Positions 63,211-64,000 of a stretch of 64,000 nucleotides of DNA are shown in pieces. Below the pieces are notes generated by a model. The model was not told the DNA's origin. It did not search any database and was given only the letters and a program-made list of their open reading frames with translations. The DNA comes from Methanosarcina thermophila TM-1 (GTDB lineage Archaea; Halobacteriota; Methanosarcinia; Methanosarcinales; Methanosarcinaceae). The position numbers and the translations under genes are program-made. The stretch lies in NCBI RefSeq assembly GCF_000969885.1, contig NZ_CP009501.1, positions 558,001 through 622,000 on the forward strand, written 5' to 3'. The stretch's first letter is position 1, and the number at the start of each line of letters is the position of its first letter.

Positions 63211-63253
63211 AATTAACCACCGGTAAACCAATTGGATAATTCTATGCGAAATT

Positions 63254-63925
63254 TTATTCTTTTAACCAGCCTTTCTCCATCCAGTAATCACAATTATGTG
63301 TCCAGTCCTCTTTGTTGGCAAGAATTACGTGTTTGAACTGCTCCCTCCAGGCTTGCTGTCTTGCTTCCTGTTCAGGATATTGCCGCTTTTCCTCTATCGC
63401 TTTAACAAGATCTCTACCCATCTCACGCGATTTTATAATAGCTTCTTCCATTGCCGAAGGACCTTCTGACATTACACAGCCCACTCCCCCTATGGCTTTG
63501 CCTCCGCACTGCACTATATAATTATCCATTATACCAAGCACAAAATCGATTTCACCGCTGCCTGCGGTTGTTAAGGAAAGGCCATATTTTCCGTCAAAGA
63601 GTTGTTCGTGGACGATAAGCGGGCTTCTATCAAACAGGGTCTTTAGCTGGGCTGTAACATTAGTTATGTAATTGGGGCTGCTCAAAATTATACCGTCGGC
63701 AGCCAGCAACTTTTTCAGTACAGGCTCAAAGTCATCTTTTATTGCGCATACTCCTGTCTTATGGCAGGAATTGCATGCCATGCAGTAATTAATCTTCATC
63801 TTCGCAATATCAATTGATTCGATCTCTGCTCCTGCTTCTGCGGCTCCTTCAAGAGCGGCGTTTACAAGTTTCAAAGTGTTGCTCTGCTCGCCTCTTGGGC
63901 TTGACTGTATCCCGACTATCTTCAT
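63254..63925 (-). CDS. Iron-sulfur flavoprotein (Isf family)
   Basis: FMN-binding protein of 223 residues. The flavodoxin-like fold opens with VGIQSSPRGEQSNTLKLVNAALEGA (phosphate-binding loop). The compact cysteine motif C48-x2-C51-x2-C54-x5-C60 binds a 4Fe-4S cluster, as in Isf of Methanosarcina thermophila. GIILSSPNYITNVTAQLKTLFDRS and the ending WTHNCDYWMEKGWLKE complete the family pattern. Isf accepts electrons from ferredoxin and may detoxify O2 or H2O2. ATG 63925 has GGGGAAG upstream. First gene of a pair with DUF169. Confidence 0.92.
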   Translation of the reverse strand: MKIVGIQSSPRGEQSNTLKLVNAALEGAAEAGAEIESIDIAKMKINYCMACNSCHKTGVCAIKDDFEPVLKKLLAADGIILSSPNYITNVTAQLKTLFDRSPLIVHEQLFDGKYGLSLTTAGSGEIDFVLGIMDNYIVQCGGKAIGGVGCVMSEGPSAMEEAIIKSREMGRDLVKAIEEKRQYPEQEARQQAWREQFKHVILANKEDWTHNCDYWMEKGWLKE

Positions 63926-64000
63926 AAACTTCCCCTCGATTTATTTTTACAAAAAGTAACAGTACTATATTTAACTGAAGCTTTATTACCCCTTTTATAA

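Noticed and set aside
1-64000. Transposases, integrases or rRNA genes
   Set aside because: I looked for transposase or recombinase motifs and rRNA-like blocks and found none; the window appears free of intact mobile elements.

Overview
The window is a piece of a Methanosarcina-type chromosome (methylotrophic methanogenic archaeon). The decisive evidence is a dimethylamine methyltransferase operon, mtbC-mtbB, in which mtbB is read through an in-frame UAG codon as pyrrolysine. Supporting evidence is three winged-helix regulators of the Methanosarcina Msr/FilR1 type, an Isf-type iron-sulfur flavoprotein, DUF2551 and DUF2769 proteins known from methanogens, a PGF-CTERM surface protein, and long AT-rich intergenic regions with G-rich ribosome binding sites. 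I cannot name the species from the sequence alone.

Layout. 1-3.5 kb: a possible structured RNA, a LysE-type exporter and an ABC-2 drug/lipid exporter pair. 4.5-10 kb: HtpX protease with PspAB, a PfkB sugar kinase, a small VOC protein and a polysaccharide flippase. 10-13.5 kb: a repeat-rich spacer, a beta-helix surface protein and a tiny DUF1328 membrane protein. 13.8-24.4 kb: DUF1015, a persulfide dioxygenase-like/rhodanese fusion, a cytosolic subtilase, several small conserved or unknown genes, a SAM methyltransferase and the first Msr-like regulator. 24.7-28.4 kb: a frameshifted nitroreductase, a SUMF1-like protein, tRNA-Leu(UAA) and an MBL hydrolase. 28.5-33.4 kb: a three-gene carbohydrate operon (glycosyltransferase/(alpha/alpha)6 fusion, GH130, glycosyltransferase/cupin fusion). 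34.3-38.6 kb: two putative metalloproteases, tRNA-Gln(CUG), two small DNA-binding proteins and a zinc-ribbon protein. 38.6-41.1 kb: a 2.4 kb AT-rich gene desert. 41.1-48.1 kb: a two-domain polyphosphate:AMP phosphotransferase convergent with a signalling cluster (two response regulators, a Cache/HAMP/PAS histidine kinase and a second Msr-like regulator). 48.2-57.1 kb: the dimethylamine cluster (APC permease, mtbB, mtbC), DUF2769, a PAS-PAS protein and a third Msr-like regulator. 57-64 kb: UPF0282 MBL protein, AI-2E/PerM transporter, DNA polymerase IV, a sorbosone dehydrogenase-like protein, a ferritin-like protein, DUF169 and an iron-sulfur flavoprotein.

How the genes fit together. MtbB moves a methyl group from dimethylamine to the corrinoid on MtbC; the methyl group then goes to coenzyme M through MtbA, which is not in this window. 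The APC permease downstream probably brings in substrate, and the two Msr-like regulators on either side are plausible controllers. The glycosyltransferase-GH130-glycosyltransferase operon looks like a self-contained mannoside-type pathway.

Unusual sequence features. Intergenic regions carry many degenerate tandem arrays with units of about 11-24 bp. A dispersed hairpin element recurs at 10.5, 26.2 and 59.2 kb. A repeated initiation pattern (a run of G, 5-7 bases, then the start codon) points to AUA or AUU starts in up to three genes. A stem-loop begins inside the pyrrolysine codon of mtbB. A 104-nt multibranched inverted-repeat structure near the left edge is the best candidate for an undescribed RNA.
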